Assembly: GCA_945861885.1 (NCBI GenBank)
Contig: CAMAVR010000004.1
Location: 57,818-121,817, forward strand
DNA from: Nannocystis exedens
Lineage (GTDB): Bacteria; Myxococcota_A; Polyangia; Polyangiales; Polyangiaceae
Direction of reading: 5' to 3'
DNA length: 64,000 nt
Shown here: one piece after another, positions 35,171-45,060 of the stretch
Position numbering within the stretch: the first letter of the stretch is position 1
How the letters are laid out: each line of letters opens with the position of its first letter
Translations under genes and position numbers: made by a program
The notes under the pieces: model-generated
Databases searched by the model: none
Told to the model about the DNA's origin: nothing
The model's input: the letters and a program-made list of their open reading frames with translations, nothing else

Positions 35171-36658
35171 ATGCCAAGCGTTCTCGACCGGACCACTGCC
35201 GCGCACATCCTAGCGTGGCCTCTCGCAGCACTTTTTTTATCTGCCTGCGGCACCGATTACCGCGGCTGCCCGCGCGAACTTGATTCCAGTGCGCGCGCCG
35301 TTGCGCAATGCTCGACGCTCACGGTCCCGATGAATAGGGTCATCAACAACGGCCAAACGGTGTCGATGCCGGTCATGCGGTTCAGTCCGCCAACACCAAG
35401 TTCAAAAACGCCGCTTCTCTTCCTCGAAGGAGGGCCCGGCGCCTCAGTCATAAACAACGCGGCGGCGGGGCCAGAGCTAGCCAAGCGATTTAATCGCGAC
35501 ATCATTTACTTCGAGCAGCGGGGGACACTGGGCGCCTCTCCATCGCTAGAATGCGGCTCGAACGAAGACCCGGGCACGTGCCTCAATCGATTTGCGAACG
35601 ATGGGATCCAGCTATCGTCCTTTAACACGATCGAAAGCGCCGCCGACGTCGCGCAGCTAAGCACAACGCTCGGTACAAAGTTCATCATCTGGGGTCAATC
35701 CTACGGAACGTTGCTGGCGCAGCGGGTCGCGCAGAAACACCCGGATGTCGTTGAAGGTTTGGTACTCGAAGGGTCGGTACCAGCGGGTGGGTTTTCGTGG
35801 CTGCTAGAAACCGAACCGGCAAACGTCGTTGTACTAAAACGATTTAGCGCCTGGCTTAAAGCGAAATTCGCGCAGATCAATGCTACGCCGCGCGATATCA
35901 ATCCCGAACAGGATTTTCCCGCCGCGATTGATGAACTCGCCAAGTATCCGACGCTGACCGGCCTCCCCCAGGGCCTCTCGCCTTCCGGCGCGGAGACTAT
36001 TCTGCGGTTCATGCGCAATCTCCCAGCGTATGCGCCGACGTTTTCTCTCTGGGCATACAACGTAAATCACAAGGTTGATCGATCAGACACCCAGAGGTTC
36101 ACCCAGATCGCATTCAGCGCGCTTGCCGCGGCGTTTCAATCCATCGTTTCACTCCCCGACTATTTCGCCGTGAATTGCTCAGATCAGGTCCAATTTTGGA
36201 CCGATGCTCAACTCGCAGACTGGCGGGCGAAGCTAACGATGCCTACGGAAATCGCGGACAACTCGTTGAAGCAGATGCAGCAGTACGTGGCCGTCTGCAA
36301 AGCGATACTCGCGGCAAGTCCAACGGGCTACGCGACGACCGAATTCAGTTCGACGGTTCTGTCAGACGTTAATACACTCTTCCTAATTGGTGACCTCGAT
36401 ACGCAGACGCCGGCGGAGTGGGCACCGACCGCGAATTTTAAAAATGCGCGAGTCGTCCACGGCTCGTGCATCGGACACGGCTTTTTCGAACAAGAGCCAG
36501 GCCTCTATGCGGTGATGGGCGCATTTTTGGACAATCCGACTGTGACGCCAAACGACGATGTGGTTACGCAGTTTTGCGCGAAACCGATTACCCAGCCGAC
36601 GCTAGCCCTCAGAGGGACACCGCTGATGCCCGATGACGATATGGGCCCGCTCTATTAG
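35171..36658 (+). CDS. Alpha/beta-hydrolase lipoprotein (proline iminopeptidase/TAP-like)
   Basis: The 495-residue product has a leader ending in LFLSAC (lipobox). The alpha/beta-hydrolase core shows the oxyanion motif FLEGGPG, YFEQRGTLGAS, the nucleophile elbow IIWGQSYGTL, and a C-terminal region with LIGDLDTQTP (acid) and SCIGHGFF (His), the layout of S33 tripeptidyl/prolyl aminopeptidases. It is expected to cleave peptides or esters at the cell surface. The start ATG is at 35171; no strong ribosome site is seen. Confidence 0.9.
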   Translation: MPSVLDRTTAAHILAWPLAALFLSACGTDYRGCPRELDSSARAVAQCSTLTVPMNRVINNGQTVSMPVMRFSPPTPSSKTPLLFLEGGPGASVINNAAAGPELAKRFNRDIIYFEQRGTLGASPSLECGSNEDPGTCLNRFANDGIQLSSFNTIESAADVAQLSTTLGTKFIIWGQSYGTLLAQRVAQKHPDVVEGLVLEGSVPAGGFSWLLETEPANVVVLKRFSAWLKAKFAQINATPRDINPEQDFPAAIDELAKYPTLTGLPQGLSPSGAETILRFMRNLPAYAPTFSLWAYNVNHKVDRSDTQRFTQIAFSALAAAFQSIVSLPDYFAVNCSDQVQFWTDAQLADWRAKLTMPTEIADNSLKQMQQYVAVCKAILAASPTGYATTEFSSTVLSDVNTLFLIGDLDTQTPAEWAPTANFKNARVVHGSCIGHGFFEQEPGLYAVMGAFLDNPTVTPNDDVVTQFCAKPITQPTLALRGTPLMPDDDMGPLY

Positions 36659-36725
36659 CAATTAGCGGTTGCCGCTCGAAAAACTTCAGCCAACGTGAGC
36701 AACCCCCATCCAGCGGAGGCCGCTT

Positions 36726-37964
36726 ATGTTTCATCGGAATTTACCACTCGCACTATTTTCTCCGCAAAAGCGCCGATCGGCGTCGCTCGCCTTGGTCGCA
36801 GCGCTAGCCTCCATTCTGCTCGTCGGCTGCTCGTCGGACGCGTCGTCCGAATCCGAGGCGAACGCTATCGTTGCGCCGGTTCACACAGTGGATGGGAGTG
36901 CAATCGAGAGCATCCGCGACAGAGCGAAGAGCGCTGCCAGTCGCGTAATGACCGGCGCGACCCAGTTGATGGAACGGGTACGGCTCTCGACACCGGGCGG
37001 ACGCGCACGTGCGGCACATGCGGACGCGCAAGCGTTTATCAAGTTTTTCCCGCCGGGCAACGCGCTTCCGCAAGTCCTCGAAAGTGCGATCTACCAGACG
37101 TTCGATGCGATGTCCCCTGCCGAACGAGCGCAGCTGCTTTGGGCCACGACGCAATTGCGTTCGAAGCCAGGACGACCGCTTTCAGAACGCAGGGCGCTGG
37201 TGGTCCCGGTCATGGAGCAATTTATCGACGGCGCGGTGCTCGCCGCCGTCCCAGGCGAAGTCTATCTCTCGATCCTGCGACGAATTAAGGAGCAGCTTGG
37301 TTGCGAACTTAATTCACAATGGATTGAAGACAACCTCGTCGGCACCGATCGCGATACTGACGGAAACTTTGTTTCGAGCGTCGTCTCAACGTACGAGCGC
37401 GGATGCGCCGACCGCTCTTTCAACGAGCACCGAGACTACCAGCAATTGGCTGAAACATTGACAGAGCGCACAGATGCCATCGTCGCCGCGACCCGAGCGC
37501 TCTTCGATAGCGAGCCTAAGATTGCCGCCAGACCCGATATCCAATCGTGCCTTGGCCTGTCCCGTCCCGACGCAGACTTGACATTAACCCTATTTTGCCC
37601 AGTCCACGTGCAGTATCCGGAGCCGGGCGGCGCCGCCCCATTTTCGGTCGCCTATCTTTTCGGGATCGACTTGGGCCGCGGCCCTCACGTCGGCAGAGCC
37701 GATTTGGATTTGTCATTTATCGGCCCGGTAACACGCGATCAAGCGGCAACGTTGGCGACCGCGTTCCATTCGGTAAAACAAGAAGCGCGGCGCCCGAGCC
37801 AAGAAGAGAGGTTGGACGAGTACAAGAGCGGCGGCGCACAACAACGAGAACGCCTTCACGAAACGTTCCCTCAGTTGAGCGAACCAGAACTCGACAGACT
37901 TATCGGCGAGATGATCGCAGCCGCCCAGACAATCGACGTCTACGTCGAAGGATTCGCAGATTAG
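36726..37964 (+). CDS. Hypothetical lipoprotein
   Basis: The ATG has a GCGGAGG ribosome site. A positively charged N-region of 18 residues precedes the hydrophobic core, and the leader ends in ILLVGC (lipobox). The remaining 375 residues are helical and moderately charged with no cysteine-rich pattern; a central FCPVHVQYPEPGG segment and a C-terminal LSEPELDRLIGEM stand out. No family is recognised. Codon use matches the neighbours. It lies between two exported hydrolases of the same strand but with its own ribosome site and gaps. Confidence 0.8.
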   Translation: MFHRNLPLALFSPQKRRSASLALVAALASILLVGCSSDASSESEANAIVAPVHTVDGSAIESIRDRAKSAASRVMTGATQLMERVRLSTPGGRARAAHADAQAFIKFFPPGNALPQVLESAIYQTFDAMSPAERAQLLWATTQLRSKPGRPLSERRALVVPVMEQFIDGAVLAAVPGEVYLSILRRIKEQLGCELNSQWIEDNLVGTDRDTDGNFVSSVVSTYERGCADRSFNEHRDYQQLAETLTERTDAIVAATRALFDSEPKIAARPDIQSCLGLSRPDADLTLTLFCPVHVQYPEPGGAAPFSVAYLFGIDLGRGPHVGRADLDLSFIGPVTRDQAATLATAFHSVKQEARRPSQEERLDEYKSGGAQQRERLHETFPQLSEPELDRLIGEMIAAAQTIDVYVEGFAD

Positions 37965-38044
37965 ACTGTAGGTGCACCTGCCGAATTTGAGCGTAAAAAA
38001 ACGCTTTCGGGCTGCGCGGGCCCACGTGCACCGTACATTACAGA

Positions 38045-39166
38045 ATGCACCTTCACGCCAAGTCGTTCATCGTTCTGCTCGTAGGCGCCTTGGCGTTGTC
38101 GGTAACGTCGTGTGAAGACGATCAAGCCCCGTTTGATGTAGCTCCCGACGGCAAGCTTAAAAAGATGCCGCGCCCCGAAGAGAAGAAGGTGCTCTCCCAA
38201 GGAGATGCAGGCGGCGAGGCGCCCAAGACCGCAACACGAAAAAAGACGCCGCCCCCACCGCAGCAACATTCCACCGGTCCTCTAAGAATCGCTACGTTCA
38301 ATATCGAAAACTTCAACGATGCGGCGGCGCGCATAGGCGGCCGCCAAAACGACGGCGCTCGAACCGACGAGCAGCTCGGGCTTCTCGCACAAGCGATCGA
38401 AACGACCGAGGCCGACGTAATGGCTGTGCAAGAGATCGTCCCCACGTCAATTAATGACTTTACAAGCCTGATTCACACGCGCGTTTTTAATGGCCGATAC
38501 ACGGTGCTGTTTGGGGACGGCGATGCAAAGTTGAAAGTTCCGCAGGTGATCGGGATTGTCTACGATCCAAATAAGCTAACGCCCATCGGGACACCGAAAT
38601 ACCTCCGCTTCCCAAAAGCACAGGCACTGCATAAGCATCTTGCGGCGGCGTTCGAAACGACCGACAAACGCCTCAAATTTGCGATTCTCGGAGTGCACCT
38701 TAAAGCGGGGATCAAACCCGAAGATCAGCAAACACGGCTCCGCCAGTTGGCAGAAATCGCCACCGATTTTATTCCGCGCATGAAGAGCGACTTTCATACG
38801 CAGAATATCGTCGTCTTGGGCGACATGAACACCGCCGAATACAACCAGGGCATTGACGGCAAATTGCTCTACGAGCAGCAGTTTGCGCAAATGAAGCTAA
38901 CCGATCTCTCCAGCGGCCTAACGTGCACGGCGTACTCAGGAGTCTACGGGAAGTACGTCCCATCGTTTTTGGATCACATTCTCGTTAACGACTCGATGCG
39001 AAACAGGTTTCAGCACGTCCAAGCAATCGCAGGCGGCAACTGCGAAGCATTCAATTGCGAAGATGTCGAGTTCAGCCGAGAAAACCAGCAAGCTCTAAAC
39101 CGGTTTAGAACAACATGGGTAGCAGTAAGCGACCACTGCCCCGTAACCGCGACTATGCAGCCATAG
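38045..39166 (+). CDS. EEP-family nuclease/phosphodiesterase lipoprotein
   Basis: The 373-residue product has a leader ending in LSVTSC (lipobox), a Lys/Pro-rich linker (about 25-78) and an EEP domain with ATFNIENFND (Asn), MAVQEIVP (metal Glu), GDMNTAEY and a terminal SDHCPV. Similar secreted proteins degrade extracellular DNA, but lipid targets are possible. It is a second, exported EEP enzyme besides the cytosolic one at 24956. It converges with mutS with an 11-base spacer. Confidence 0.9.
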   Translation: MHLHAKSFIVLLVGALALSVTSCEDDQAPFDVAPDGKLKKMPRPEEKKVLSQGDAGGEAPKTATRKKTPPPPQQHSTGPLRIATFNIENFNDAAARIGGRQNDGARTDEQLGLLAQAIETTEADVMAVQEIVPTSINDFTSLIHTRVFNGRYTVLFGDGDAKLKVPQVIGIVYDPNKLTPIGTPKYLRFPKAQALHKHLAAAFETTDKRLKFAILGVHLKAGIKPEDQQTRLRQLAEIATDFIPRMKSDFHTQNIVVLGDMNTAEYNQGIDGKLLYEQQFAQMKLTDLSSGLTCTAYSGVYGKYVPSFLDHILVNDSMRNRFQHVQAIAGGNCEAFNCEDVEFSRENQQALNRFRTTWVAVSDHCPVTATMQP

Positions 39167-39176
39167 GGGCCACTCG

Positions 39177-41843
39177 TTACCCGAGCAGCGCTTTGAGCGA
39201 AGCGACGACTTGCAGCGCTTCTATCGGCGTCATTCGGTCTACGTTGAGCCCTCGGAGCGTTTCGGCCACGCTCGATGCCGCACTGTCGCGCACCGGCGGA
39301 ACGAAGAGCTCGAGTTGTGGCGCTGGGCGCTTCATGTCGGCGATTCCGCGCCCATTTTCGAGGTCTACGAGCATGACTCGGGCCCTCGCTAGCACCATTT
39401 CTGGGAGGCCGGCGAGGCGCGCGCACGCTACGCCGTAACTGCGCGACGCCGCTCCGCGCTGCAGCTTATGCAAAAAAACGATGTCCCCCTCGTGCTCTCG
39501 CGCCGATACGCTCCAGTTTTCGCACCCGGTGTGTGTGGCCGAGAGCGCTGTCAGCTCATGGTAGTGCGTCGCGAACATGGCGCGGCAACCGACGGCGTCG
39601 TGCAGATGTTCAGCGACAGCCCACGCGATCGCGAGCCCATCGTACGTGCTTGTTCCGCGCCCGATTTCGTCGATCACGACGAGCGAGCGACGCGTCGCGC
39701 TTCGCAGCACATGCGCCGTCTCTTTCATCTCGGTCATAAACGTGCTCTCGCCGCGCGCGAGATTGTCGCTCGCCCCGACGCGCGTCAGCACGCGATCGAC
39801 AACTCCGATGCGCGCACGCCGCGCCGGCACGAACGACCCCATCTGCGCGAGAACAATGGCGAGCGCCGTTTGGCGCATTAATGTCGATTTTCCGGCCATA
39901 TTTGGCCCTGTGATGAGCCACAACCGCTTGTGCGAACCGTCGCCACGCCCGTGCTTTTCCCCGTCGATCCGCACATCGTTCGGCACAAACCGCCCGCTGC
40001 CGAGCGCTCGTTCGACCACCGGATGCCGCCCGTCTTCGATGTCGATCGTCAGCGAATCGTCGACCGTCGGCCTGACCCAATCGTCGCGATGCGCGAGCTG
40101 CGCGAGCGCCGCCCAAACGTCCCACTGCGCCAGGCGCGCCGACACCGCCCGGAGCCGCTCTGAAAAGCTCGCAGCGTGATCGATCACCTCCGACAAGAGC
40201 AGCGCTTCGCGCGCGGAACATCGGTCTTCGGCGTGCGCCAGTTTGTCGGCGAGCTCGTCGAGCTCATCGCACGTAAACCGCTCCCCTGTCGCAATCGTCT
40301 GCTTCCTCCGCCACGACGCAGGCGCTTTGTCGAGATGCGTACGCGTAACCTCTAAATACCAGCCAAAAACACGCGTAAATTTGACTTTGAGGCTTGGTAT
40401 TTGCGCCTGCTCGCGAAGCCTCGCTTCGAGCTCAACGATGTACCGCTGCCCGTCTTTCGTCATCGCGCGCGACTCATCAAGCTGCGCGTCGAAGCCATCG
40501 CGAATCACGTAACCGTCGGACGCTTTCACCGGCGGGTCGTCCGCGATCGACCGCGCGAGCAGCTCATGCAGCTCCGCGCACAAATCGATCCACGGTTCAT
40601 CGAGAGTCGTAGGGCGGGGGCTTGTCCCCCGCCGAGCCTCACCTAATGCGTCTCGCAGACTCTTGTCCGGCGAACGATCAAGCGTTGCGCAAATGCGTGG
40701 CAGCTCACCGAGCGACCCTCGAAGCGAAGTGAGATCGCGAGGGGCCGCGCGCCGCATCGATAGCTTCACCGCGAGACGCTCGATGTCCGATATCCGCGCA
40801 AACTGCAAACGAAGCTGCTCGCGCATCGGCGGATCGCTCACAAAACAATCGACCGCATCGAGCCGTCGCCGAATCGCTGCCACATTAGTGAGCGGCGAAA
40901 GAAGCTGACGTCGAAGAAGACGCGCCCCGGGCGACGTCACCGTCATGTCGATCGCTTCAAGCAGCGAGCCTATCGTCTCGCCGGTCATCGTTCGAACAAG
41001 CTCGAGATGCCGCTGCGCCGAATCGTCGAGCAGAAGGAGATCGCCCAGCGTGTACGTCGACAAACGGGCGACCGGCAACGCGCGCCCCGGCTCGCACGCC
41101 ATCGCCATCGCGACACATCGCGCCGCCGCACGACGCGCAACCGGCGACCGGCACGACGCGCGCGCCTCCCCCTCGCCAAGCAGCAAATCGAGCGATTTTA
41201 CCGCCAAATTATCGTCAATAACGCGAGCCGAATCATCGCGAACGACCGCGCCTGGGCGCGCCGACAGCAGCTGCGCCGCGATCTCACTCGCGTCAGGACC
41301 GACAAGCACTTCGCGCGGGTCGAGTCGAACAAGTTCTGACAAAGCGGCGACGCCGTCGGCCGCTTCGCACACAACGAGCTCGCCGGTCGACAGATCAAGC
41401 GCCCCAATGCCAAACGCCGCGCCATCGCGCTCAATCGCGACAAGAAAATGATTCTGACGCGCGTCGAGCCCTGTCTCGTCAAATACAATCCCCGGCGAAA
41501 CGACCCGCACAACTTCGCGCGGGACGATCCCCTTCACCGTCGCGGGATCGGCCATCTGCTCGCAAATGGCTACTTTGAACCCTTGCTCAATAAGCCGCTG
41601 AATGTACGAACTTGCCGCGTGATGCGGCACGCCGGCCATCGGAATTTCGTCGGCGCCGCCACGATTTCGGCTTGTCAGCGTGAGGTCGAGCGCGCGCGCG
41701 GCAACGACCGCGTCGTCGTAAAAAAGCTCGTAAAAATCGCCCATGCGAAAGAACAGCAGCGCATCTCGGTGCGACTCTTTCGCTGTAAGATATTGCCGCA
41801 TCACCGGCGTCGCAGCCGCTTTGTCGGGGAATGTCGAACTCAT
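39177..41843 (-). CDS. mutS: DNA mismatch repair protein MutS
   Basis: MutS recognises base mismatches and signals to MutL. The 888-residue product has the mismatch-binding FFRMGDFYELF motif (the Phe-x-Glu wedge) near residues 31-42, the Walker A TGPNMAGKST, the ESTFMTEM signature, the IDEIGRGTST Walker B and a C-terminal helical region. Length is usual. Its ATG lies 7 bases after the stop of the large propeller lipoprotein, so it appears to be the last gene of a three-gene minus-strand run starting at 46788. Confidence 0.96.
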   Translation of the reverse strand: MSSTFPDKAAATPVMRQYLTAKESHRDALLFFRMGDFYELFYDDAVVAARALDLTLTSRNRGGADEIPMAGVPHHAASSYIQRLIEQGFKVAICEQMADPATVKGIVPREVVRVVSPGIVFDETGLDARQNHFLVAIERDGAAFGIGALDLSTGELVVCEAADGVAALSELVRLDPREVLVGPDASEIAAQLLSARPGAVVRDDSARVIDDNLAVKSLDLLLGEGEARASCRSPVARRAAARCVAMAMACEPGRALPVARLSTYTLGDLLLLDDSAQRHLELVRTMTGETIGSLLEAIDMTVTSPGARLLRRQLLSPLTNVAAIRRRLDAVDCFVSDPPMREQLRLQFARISDIERLAVKLSMRRAAPRDLTSLRGSLGELPRICATLDRSPDKSLRDALGEARRGTSPRPTTLDEPWIDLCAELHELLARSIADDPPVKASDGYVIRDGFDAQLDESRAMTKDGQRYIVELEARLREQAQIPSLKVKFTRVFGWYLEVTRTHLDKAPASWRRKQTIATGERFTCDELDELADKLAHAEDRCSAREALLLSEVIDHAASFSERLRAVSARLAQWDVWAALAQLAHRDDWVRPTVDDSLTIDIEDGRHPVVERALGSGRFVPNDVRIDGEKHGRGDGSHKRLWLITGPNMAGKSTLMRQTALAIVLAQMGSFVPARRARIGVVDRVLTRVGASDNLARGESTFMTEMKETAHVLRSATRRSLVVIDEIGRGTSTYDGLAIAWAVAEHLHDAVGCRAMFATHYHELTALSATHTGCENWSVSAREHEGDIVFLHKLQRGAASRSYGVACARLAGLPEMVLARARVMLVDLENGRGIADMKRPAPQLELFVPPVRDSAASSVAETLRGLNVDRMTPIEALQVVASLKALLG

Positions 41844-41850
41844 TTAAAGC

Positions 41851-44800
41851 TTAGAAATAGCGCCGAGCGGAGATTTGAACGTTGGCGATATCGAAAAACA
41901 TCAGCCCCTGAGCCGACCCATCAACAATGGCAATCTGCCCAAACGGCTCGATCGGATGCATCGATTGCGGAAGCACCGATCCCGTTCCACCACCGAGCGA
42001 AACCGACAGTGGAACAAACTGCCCACGAGTCGAAAACCTCCAGACAAGGCCGCGCGATGTTGTCGTGACTTGGTCGGCCGCTGGGTCGGCGCCGCGCCAC
42101 ATCACAAATGAAAAGAGCGGATTGCGAAGCGCCAGAATGCTGTCGCGATTCGGCACCGTCGGATTGCTCCCCGCTGCCGGCCGCGGGACTTCAAGCGCGC
42201 GCGAATTGAGCAGCACATCGCGCTGCAAGCACGACTGCACGCACTTGTTCGTCGCCGGTTCTGCAACGACATGGTGCAAGAAGCCGATCATCGACCCGAC
42301 CGCAAGCCATTCGCCCCCCGTCCGCACTCTGAAATTAACCTGTTGGTGGAAACAGCAGCTCATACTACGAAGCGCCGCGCGCGAAATCGTAGTGGGCGCC
42401 GTCACAGTGCGACTGCGTGTCGCCGCAGACGACGTCGTCGTGCCGTTCGACGAGAACGCGCCGACGACAAGATGATCGTTGTACGCCTCGAGAATCGGAA
42501 AATCGCGAGCAACTGTGTTGTCGATCTCTTCGAGCGGACCGAACGTTGAAACGCAAAACTGTTGCCGCGCCTCCGGTCTCGCGGCGCCGTCAAACGCGCA
42601 TTCGCCGCCGGCGTTCCACCGTGGGTCGGCCCAATATGGGTCGTCGACGCTGGCAATCGGATCGATAATCTGCACGTAATCGCCAATTTGATCGCTAAGA
42701 TTCTTACTGAGTGTCGGCAGCGACGCGGCCTTCAGCTGAACGTTCGCCGCGGCGACCCGCGCTTGCCCGAGCTCGCGCCCTTCGATCCCTTGCGCGCAAA
42801 AACGACCCGCGCCATTCACCAACTGCAACGTCGCGAAGTCGTCTGATGTCGACACCGCTGTCGGCGCCGTGACTGTTACTGGCATCACCCCCTCGTATTC
42901 GACCGTCCAGTCTTGATCGCTATGCACGAGTGGATCTTCGCGCGAAAAGCGAACGCCGGCCGGCGCCTCCGTCGTCGGAAGCCAAGTATTCGCCAATCTA
43001 CTATCCGTGGGGCGGTCCCGCTTGGCGTAATTTGGCTCCATCGGATTTGCGATGTAAGTCGGGTCGTCAAACGGCGACTCCGGCGGGAGCATTCGCGGAT
43101 AGCCGACCGACTCGGCGCCACCCGTTGGGAGCGATGCCCCCAAACTGTAGAGCTGCGCGCTGACGATGAACGGCGCGTGCTGCCCGAACCGGGGATCGTT
43201 GCGCAACAAGAAGCGCGATCGCGGACGATGCGGCGCACTCACCGGGAAAAACGCTTCGAGCGTAACCGCCGACGAACTCCCCATAGCCTTTTGCACGTAT
43301 GTATTCGGAGCGTGGTACGGATTAATATCGTTTGACGAAAGAGGATCGGGCTCGGGGAAGTCGAGCGAACCTAACTGCGCTTTTTTTGTCATCGGATCGG
43401 GGCGTCGGCACGGCGCATCCCAATCGTCAACATCGACGATCACCAGCGACCCGTTCGTCAGCATGACGGCGGCAAAAACACCTCGCAGGCGTGTCGGAAA
43501 TTCGGTCTCTGGGGCGCTTTCGTACGCCGTCCCGATCGTCAGATCGGGCGAATTTACGCGATAATAGACGCCGAGATCGCGAATCGGCATCGAGTTAGGA
43601 TCGCGCGGATCTCCCGCATTTGGATTTGGGTTGCAAATCAGACCGCTCGGCGCCGCCTTGAGCGGCAAGCCGTTCTTCTTGTGAAGCGGAAAATCGTGCC
43701 GGAAAAACGAAACATCGACAACGGGGGCGCCAAACGCCAAGCGATCGGCCGGCTGAAACGGATTTAGCTCCGGATGCGGGCGAACAAGCGGCGTGCGACG
43801 CGCATCGGCCGGCGACGTGATGTCAAACACCATGATGTTGCCATCGGTGCGATCGACCGCGTACAAAAACTTCGCGTAGTCGTGCGTTGCGGGGCTCACC
43901 GCCATCACTCCAATCGAAACGCGACGTGTCGGCTCCCCCAGGCTGGTCGCCACAAAAGGGGCAAGCTCGCGCGGCTCATTGACCACCGACAAATCGAACA
44001 GATGGATCACCGGACGCGCGCTATCGGCGACAAAAAGATAATTGCCATCACGCACTGCCGACGATGCTTCTGGATCGTAAAGATCGACCCTTGAAAACTC
44101 CGTCGGCGCGTCGGATGGCGCACCGCACGCCTTCGCCTTTTGCGGAAAATCGTCCGCCGACAAACTAACCCCTCCGACGACATATTCGACGCCGTCATTC
44201 CAAGCCGGGCCGGCGCTCCACGATTTTGGCATCTGCTTCGACAGAGCGACCGAACCGATGATCGGACACGCCGCGAGCGAGCCGGGCGCAATCGATTCGC
44301 CCGGTGCCGACGGTGTACCGGCATCGTCTTCAACGCCGCCATCGCTTTCGACAATGCCCGCGCCGCGCGCAAACGGCCGCGGATCGATCGTCACGACCGC
44401 CGACGGCTGCGTCGTCGACCCGGCCAATACCACCGAAATCACATACGACGGATCGGCCCCCACCGGCTGCTCGTGCACCGCGATCGCCACCGGCTCCGAC
44501 GGAAGCTTACAGACCGGCAAATCGGTCAGACGGAGCGGACGCGCTGTTTTCGGCGGATTTGGCACCATTTGCCGCTGTGTATCGCCGAGAATCCTTCGAT
44601 TCGGAATCGCGTAGAGAGCCGGCTTGTTCGCTTCACGCGACGCGACAAACGAGAGCTCGGCATCGGACGACACGGCGACGTCGATCGGCAGCGCTCCGAC
44701 CGGAATAAAATTCACGCCGGGCGTCGTACCGTCTTCGTCGACAACGCCCCCCGCACTCAGATCGACAACGGCAACTTCGCCGCGCATCGTCTGCGTCACC

Positions 44801-45051
44801 AGCGCGTACATGTGATTCGCGACGAAAGCCGGATCGACGCCCGATGCAACCGGCGCGCACTCTGCGAGCGGAATCGGCTGCGGCGGAATTAGCGGAACGC
44901 TCCGCCCCCCGCTCACGTCGTTTACTTTCATGCAGACAACATCGGTGTCGCCCGCGCGCTCAAACGTTCGCACAGGAATTGGAGTCGGCGTCTGCTGACA
45001 GCCAGAAACAGCTGCAAGGGCGGCGAAAAAAAGCGGATTTCCGTATCTCAT
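41851..45051 (-). CDS. Large beta-propeller-like lipoprotein
   Basis: The ATG at 45051 (preceded by a GAGAAG tract; a TTG one codon earlier is weaker) starts a leader ending in AAVSGC. The 1066-residue lipoprotein has YVTN-like repeats in its first half, e.g. MYALVTQTMRGEVAVVDLS and NIMVFDITSPADARR, suggesting a propeller that tracks alternating strand segments. The second half (about 600-1066) is less regular with several Cys. Such proteins are frequent in Myxococcota but have no assigned role. It is the second gene of the 46788-39177 run. Confidence 0.85.
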   Translation of the reverse strand: MRYGNPLFFAALAAVSGCQQTPTPIPVRTFERAGDTDVVCMKVNDVSGGRSVPLIPPQPIPLAECAPVASGVDPAFVANHMYALVTQTMRGEVAVVDLSAGGVVDEDGTTPGVNFIPVGALPIDVAVSSDAELSFVASREANKPALYAIPNRRILGDTQRQMVPNPPKTARPLRLTDLPVCKLPSEPVAIAVHEQPVGADPSYVISVVLAGSTTQPSAVVTIDPRPFARGAGIVESDGGVEDDAGTPSAPGESIAPGSLAACPIIGSVALSKQMPKSWSAGPAWNDGVEYVVGGVSLSADDFPQKAKACGAPSDAPTEFSRVDLYDPEASSAVRDGNYLFVADSARPVIHLFDLSVVNEPRELAPFVATSLGEPTRRVSIGVMAVSPATHDYAKFLYAVDRTDGNIMVFDITSPADARRTPLVRPHPELNPFQPADRLAFGAPVVDVSFFRHDFPLHKKNGLPLKAAPSGLICNPNPNAGDPRDPNSMPIRDLGVYYRVNSPDLTIGTAYESAPETEFPTRLRGVFAAVMLTNGSLVIVDVDDWDAPCRRPDPMTKKAQLGSLDFPEPDPLSSNDINPYHAPNTYVQKAMGSSSAVTLEAFFPVSAPHRPRSRFLLRNDPRFGQHAPFIVSAQLYSLGASLPTGGAESVGYPRMLPPESPFDDPTYIANPMEPNYAKRDRPTDSRLANTWLPTTEAPAGVRFSREDPLVHSDQDWTVEYEGVMPVTVTAPTAVSTSDDFATLQLVNGAGRFCAQGIEGRELGQARVAAANVQLKAASLPTLSKNLSDQIGDYVQIIDPIASVDDPYWADPRWNAGGECAFDGAARPEARQQFCVSTFGPLEEIDNTVARDFPILEAYNDHLVVGAFSSNGTTTSSAATRSRTVTAPTTISRAALRSMSCCFHQQVNFRVRTGGEWLAVGSMIGFLHHVVAEPATNKCVQSCLQRDVLLNSRALEVPRPAAGSNPTVPNRDSILALRNPLFSFVMWRGADPAADQVTTTSRGLVWRFSTRGQFVPLSVSLGGGTGSVLPQSMHPIEPFGQIAIVDGSAQGLMFFDIANVQISARRYF

Positions 45052-45060
45052 CAAACTTCT

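Noticed and set aside
37965-38044. Nested hairpins with a poly-A loop between 36726 and 38045 genes
   Set aside because: The inner stem is only four to five pairs with an A loop and no T tract, too weak to call a terminator.
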